Source: Phaeospirillum tilakii
GTDB lineage: Bacteria > Pseudomonadota > Alphaproteobacteria > Rhodospirillales > Magnetospirillaceae
Assembly (NCBI RefSeq): GCF_042683125.1
Contig: NZ_JBHUIY010000002.1
Coordinates: 1-64,000, forward strand
Length of the DNA stretch: 64,000 nt
Direction: 5' to 3'
How positions within the stretch are numbered: the first letter of the stretch is position 1; every line of letters begins with the position of its first letter. The position numbers were made by a program, and so were the translations under genes. Below, in pieces: positions 60,923 to 64,000 of the stretch. The notes beneath the pieces are model-generated. The model had not been told where the DNA came from. It worked only from the letters and a program-made list of their open reading frames with translations, and ran no database searches.

Positions 60923-62191
60923 CTAGAGCTGCCAGCCGCGCAGCCCGGGCGGCAGGGCGACGCCGCGCCACATCCCCTTGATGTCGGCGACCAGCCCGCC
61001 CGGGGCCAGCAGCGCGGCGAAGGCCTCGGCGGTGAAGGCGGCGTAGGGGGCGTGCGGCACCGCGCCGACCACGCAATCATAGCCGCCGGCGCCGTCGAGG
61101 CTCGGCATCAGCGTCTCGCCATATTCGTGCGCCGCCTCGGCCGGGTCGGCCAGCGGATCGTGGACATCGACCCGGTGGCCGGCCTCGCGCAGGGCGCGGA
61201 TCACGTCCACCACCTTCGAGTTGCGCAGGTCGGGGACGTTTTCCTTGAAGGTCAGGCCGAGCACCAGGATCCGGGCGTTGTCGGCCAGCTTGGCCGAGAT
61301 CCGGTCGGCGATCCAGCGCCCCATCCCGTCATTGATCCGCCGCCCGGCCAGCACGATCTCGGGATGGTGGCCGTGATCGATCGCGCAGCGGGCGAGGTAG
61401 AACGGATCGACCCCGATACAGTGGCCGCCGACCAGCCCCGGCTTGAAATTGAGGAAGTTCCACTTGGTGGCCGAGGCCTCCAGCACGTCGTGGATCGAGA
61501 TCCCCAGGTTCTGGAAGATCATCGTCACTTCGTTGATGAAGGCGATGTTGATGTCGCGCTGGGCGTTCTCGATCACCTTGGCCGCCTCGGCGACGCGGAT
61601 CGAGGCGGCCTCGAACACGCCGCCCCGGGTGACCTTGCCGTAGACGGCGGCCAGCATCCGCGTCACTTCGGCGGTCTGGCCGGCCACCACCTTGGTGATG
61701 GTGTCGACGGTGTGCTCGCGGTCGCCGGGATTGATCCGCTCCGGGCTGTAGCCGAGGAAGAAATCGACCCCGCATTTGAGGCCGGACACCCGTTCCAGCT
61801 CGGGGCCGCAGATGTCCTCGGTGACGCCGGGATAGACCGTGCTTTCGAACACCACCACCGCGCCGGGGCGGATCGCCTCGCCGACGGTGCGGCAGGCGCT
61901 CAGCACCGGGCGGAGGTCGGGTTCGTTGGCGGCATCGACCGGGGTCGGCACGGTGACGATGTAGAGGTCGAAGCCGGCGATCGCGGCGGGGTCGGCCGAC
62001 AGTTTCAGCGTGCTGGCGCGCAGGGTGGCGGGGGCGACCTCGTCGGTCCGGTCGTGGCCGCGCTGCAACTCGGCGATGCGCGCGGTCGAGATGTCGAGGC
62101 CGAGGGTGGGGAAATGACGCGCGAGCGTTACCGCCAGCGGCAGGCCGACATAGCCGAGGCCGACGACGGCGACGCGAAGGGAGGAAGACAT
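60923..62191 (-). CDS. Nucleotide-sugar dehydrogenase, WbpA/TviB type
   Basis: 422 residues of the UDP-sugar 6-dehydrogenase superfamily. NAD motif VAVVGLGYVGLPLAV, YIVTVPTPVDAANEPDL, STVYPGVTEDICG, SPERINPGDREHTVD, and the catalytic Cys in KPGLVGGHCIGVDPFYL. The long LGYSPERINPGD form fits UDP-N-acetylglucosamine/galactosamine 6-dehydrogenases for capsule or O-antigen rather than UDP-glucose dehydrogenase. It stands alone with no glycosyltransferase nearby. ATG 62191 is chosen; two earlier in-frame ATGs add non-conserved residues. Confidence 0.9.
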   Translation of the reverse strand: MSSSLRVAVVGLGYVGLPLAVTLARHFPTLGLDISTARIAELQRGHDRTDEVAPATLRASTLKLSADPAAIAGFDLYIVTVPTPVDAANEPDLRPVLSACRTVGEAIRPGAVVVFESTVYPGVTEDICGPELERVSGLKCGVDFFLGYSPERINPGDREHTVDTITKVVAGQTAEVTRMLAAVYGKVTRGGVFEAASIRVAEAAKVIENAQRDINIAFINEVTMIFQNLGISIHDVLEASATKWNFLNFKPGLVGGHCIGVDPFYLARCAIDHGHHPEIVLAGRRINDGMGRWIADRISAKLADNARILVLGLTFKENVPDLRNSKVVDVIRALREAGHRVDVHDPLADPAEAAHEYGETLMPSLDGAGGYDCVVGAVPHAPYAAFTAEAFAALLAPGGLVADIKGMWRGVALPPGLRGWQL

Positions 62192-62388
62192 CGACACAAC
62201 TCTCATCATCGGAGCAAGGAGGCGACTTTCGCCGCAGCCGGTCCCCGCTGTCAACGGTCACCGCCGCCGGGCGGCCCCGCCCGGAGCGCCGGCGGCACGA
62301 AGGGGAACGAAAACAACCCGTTGTCCCGGCCGGGCGGGGGCGGCGGCGCGAAATCGACCGGGCGATGAAGCCGTGGGTTGCTCCTACC

Positions 62389-62414
62389 GGCATCTTGGAT
62401 CAAGATAAGATGCC
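62389..62414. promoter_or_regulatory. Nested palindromes upstream of motA
   Basis: GGCATCTT (62389-62396) and AAGATGCC (62407-62414) form an inverted repeat. Overlapping it is the perfect palindrome ATCTTG-GAT-CAAGAT (62392-62406). The site lies about 57 nt before motA and could be an operator or a small hairpin. Confidence 0.4.
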
Positions 62415-62470
62415 GCCGCCCAAGAACTGGCGCGCGCGGGACAGCAGAATGTCGTCGGGACGGTGTCCGC

Positions 62471-63265
62471 ATGTCACTCCCTACCATCATCGGGTTTTTC
62501 CTCAGCCTGGTGTTGTTCGTGGGCGCGATTCTGATCGCCACCACGAATGTTAAGATTTTCCTTCACCTGACCGGCTTCATGATGGTGATCGGCGGCACGC
62601 TCGCCGCGACCCTGGTGGCGTTCGAGCTGCGCTATGTCCGTCAGGCGATGGGGCTGCTGAAGGCGATCTTCTTCACCCCCAAGATGGCGCGCGAGATGCT
62701 GACCAACGAGGTCGCCCGCGTCATCCGCTGGGGCTACCTGATGCAGAAGGGCGGCATCACCGCGCTGGAAACCGACACCCGGGCGCTGAAGAGCCAGGAT
62801 CCCTTCCTCGCCTTCGGCATCAATCTGGTGATCTCGGGCTATACCGGGGCCGAGGTGCGGCAGTTGCTGGAGAACCTGATCGAGACCTCGTTCCAGCGCC
62901 ATGTCGTGCCGACCGAGATTCTCAAATACATGGCGAGCAACGCCCCCGGCTTCGGCATGATGGCCACCCTGGTCGGTCTGGTGGTGATGCTCGACAATCT
63001 CGGCAGCGACCCGTCCAAGCTCGGCGGCGGCATGGCGGTCGGCCTGCTCGGCACCCTCTATGGCGTGCTGTTCGCCCGCATGGTGCTGATGCCGGCGGCC
63101 AACAAGGCGTTCCAGCGCGAATCGATCGTTCGCTTCCGCAATCAGGTGGTGGCCGAGGGGCTGGCGCTGCTGGCCGAGCGGCGCAGCCCGCGCTTCATCC
63201 AGGACGCGATGAATTCCTATCTCGATCCCTCGATCCACTTCGACATCGACAAGGTCCGGCGCTGA
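62471..63265 (+). CDS. motA: Flagellar motor stator protein MotA (PomA-like)
   Basis: 264 residues with four membrane helices. The N-terminus LPTIIGFFLSLVLFVGAILI, then HLTGFMMVIGGTLAATLVAF, and a C-terminal pair, NAPGFGMMATLVGLVVMLDN and GGGMAVGLLGTLYGVLFARM. This short type resembles PomA more than enterobacterial MotA, and the driving ion cannot be told. ATG 62471 is chosen; open frame before it is not conserved. motB follows 16 nt later. Confidence 0.9.
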   Translation: MSLPTIIGFFLSLVLFVGAILIATTNVKIFLHLTGFMMVIGGTLAATLVAFELRYVRQAMGLLKAIFFTPKMAREMLTNEVARVIRWGYLMQKGGITALETDTRALKSQDPFLAFGINLVISGYTGAEVRQLLENLIETSFQRHVVPTEILKYMASNAPGFGMMATLVGLVVMLDNLGSDPSKLGGGMAVGLLGTLYGVLFARMVLMPAANKAFQRESIVRFRNQVVAEGLALLAERRSPRFIQDAMNSYLDPSIHFDIDKVRR

Positions 63266-63281
63266 CCGGAGGGAGCGCGCG

Positions 63282-63938
63282 ATGAGCCGGTTCGAGAAGA
63301 AGAACGAGGAACCGCTGGAAGACTGGCTGCTGTCCTACGCCGACATGATCACCCTGGTGATGGCGTTCTTCGTGCTGCTGGTGTCGATGTCGAAGATCGA
63401 CCTCAGCAAGTACGAGGAGGTCCAGGCCGGCATGGCCCGCGACATCGGCAACCGCGACGTCACCAAGCCGTTGCAGGACCTCAGCACCGAGCTGCGCGGC
63501 AAGGTCGCCGGGGCCGGGGTGGAGGATTCGGTCGATATCGGCCGCGACGATCGCGGCGTGGTGCTCAATCTCGCCAGCGGCGGGATGTTCAAGCCCAGTT
63601 CGGCCGAGATCCTGCCGGCGATCCGCCCGCTGCTGAAGGACATCGCCGAGACCCTCGGCCAGAAGCGTTTCAACGGCTATCAGATCGAGATCCAGGGTCA
63701 CACCGACGATACCCCGGTCAGCACCCCGCAATTTCCCAGCAATTGGGAATTGTCGAGCGCCCGCGCCCTGGCCACCCTCAAGGTGCTGAACGAACTCGGG
63801 ATCGACACCGCGCGGATGAAGACCGCCGCCTTCGCCGACAACGCCCCGCGCGTCCCCAACCACAGCGACACCGGTCAGCCCTATCCCGAAAATCAGGCGA
63901 TCAACCGCCGGGTCGAGATCCACGTCTATCCGCGCTGA
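63282..63938 (+). CDS. motB: Flagellar motor stator protein MotB
   Basis: 218 residues: a short cytoplasmic N-terminus, one membrane helix with the ion-binding Asp (SYADMITLVMAFFVLLVS), a plug/linker, and a C-terminal OmpA-like peptidoglycan-binding domain (QIEIQGHTDDTPVS, NWELSSARALATLKVL, NRRVEIHVYPR). GGAGGG lies upstream of the ATG. Works with MotA to drive the flagellum controlled by the chemotaxis operon. Confidence 0.93.
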   Translation: MSRFEKKNEEPLEDWLLSYADMITLVMAFFVLLVSMSKIDLSKYEEVQAGMARDIGNRDVTKPLQDLSTELRGKVAGAGVEDSVDIGRDDRGVVLNLASGGMFKPSSAEILPAIRPLLKDIAETLGQKRFNGYQIEIQGHTDDTPVSTPQFPSNWELSSARALATLKVLNELGIDTARMKTAAFADNAPRVPNHSDTGQPYPENQAINRRVEIHVYPR

Positions 63939-63955
63939 CCCCTCGCCCGGGGGGA

Positions 63956-64000
63956 TCAGGCGCGGTGGGCGGTCAGGATCAGCCGCTGGCCATGCACCGG
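63956..64000 (-). CDS. Possible 3' end of a minus-strand gene cut by the window edge
   Basis: An open minus frame enters from the right edge and ends ...GQRLILTAHRA at TGA 63956-63958. The convergent position after motB fits a gene end, but 14 codons are too few to identify anything. Confidence 0.3.
   Translation of the reverse strand, partial: PVHGQRLILTAHRA

Noticed and set aside
1..64000. CRISPR arrays, insertion sequences, prophage or integrated element
   Set aside because: No regularly spaced direct repeats, transposase or integrase-phage gene combination was seen. The only tyrosine recombinase is the housekeeping XerD.

Overview
The window is a GC-rich bacterial chromosome segment with dense, tightly packed genes, frequent ATGA/GTGA/TGATG overlaps and several GTG and TTG starts. 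The gene set (2-oxoglutarate dehydrogenase E2/E3, aroK-aroB beside xerD, yajC-secD-secF, MeaB, ubiquinone genes ubiA/ubiB/ubiE, a speF-type ornithine decarboxylase leader, and the DUF1285/NUDIX/CCA trio) points to an alphaproteobacterium, probably a member of the Rhodospirillales. I cannot name the genus from sequence alone. I see no phage, insertion sequence, CRISPR array or rRNA.

Layout. 1-2303: end of the 2-oxoglutarate dehydrogenase operon (odhB fragment, lpdA). 2307-8752: DNA maintenance genes rmuC, addA and xerD. 8752-12474: a secreted helical protein, a 46-residue membrane peptide, and aroK-aroB. 12478-16375: a CorC-like protein, asd behind a leader peptide and attenuator, and fbp. 16418-28696: motility block with a diverged flagellin, then a ten-gene minus-strand chemotaxis operon (STAS, cheY, cheA, cheW, mcp, cheR, cheD, cheB, a CheZ-like gene, a ParA-like gene) and a divergent PYP-like gene. 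28874-36729: meaB, a PAS gene coupled to a membrane-anchor-less FtsK, and yajC/secDF. 36965-44450: ornithine decarboxylase with a long leader, rubredoxin and its reductase, a leaderless MarR regulator, an EAL protein, ubiA, a methyltransferase and a tail-anchored protein. 45128-56701: tRNA-Leu, RluA, two NUDIX enzymes, PEP carboxykinase, CCA-adding enzyme, TldD, DUF3422, a lipoprotein hydrolase and hemerythrin. 56940-64000: glgC, ubiB/ubiE, a nucleotide-sugar dehydrogenase and motAB.

The strongest regulatory finds are (i) a four-segment transcription attenuator upstream of asd, whose leader peptide ends in Thr/Lys codons, the end products of the Asd pathway; (ii) a long 5' leader with its own small ORF ahead of ornithine decarboxylase; and (iii) a MarR gene whose -10 box leaves room only for a leaderless GTG start.

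The strongest protein finds sit in the chemotaxis block. A 126-residue PYP-like PAS protein keeps Tyr42 and Glu46 but has Trp at the chromophore Cys69 position. A small gene carries a CheZ-style DxxxQ helix. A ParA-like ATPase has a hydrophobic C-terminus. The chemoreceptor ends in a CheR-docking pentapeptide, and cheR itself has no ATG, GTG or TTG at its conserved beginning. A second theme is a set of hairpin-rich intergenic repeats at gene 3' ends. Three copies are exactly 162 bp, and two copies of another type stand inverted on either side of the chemotaxis/PYP-like block.
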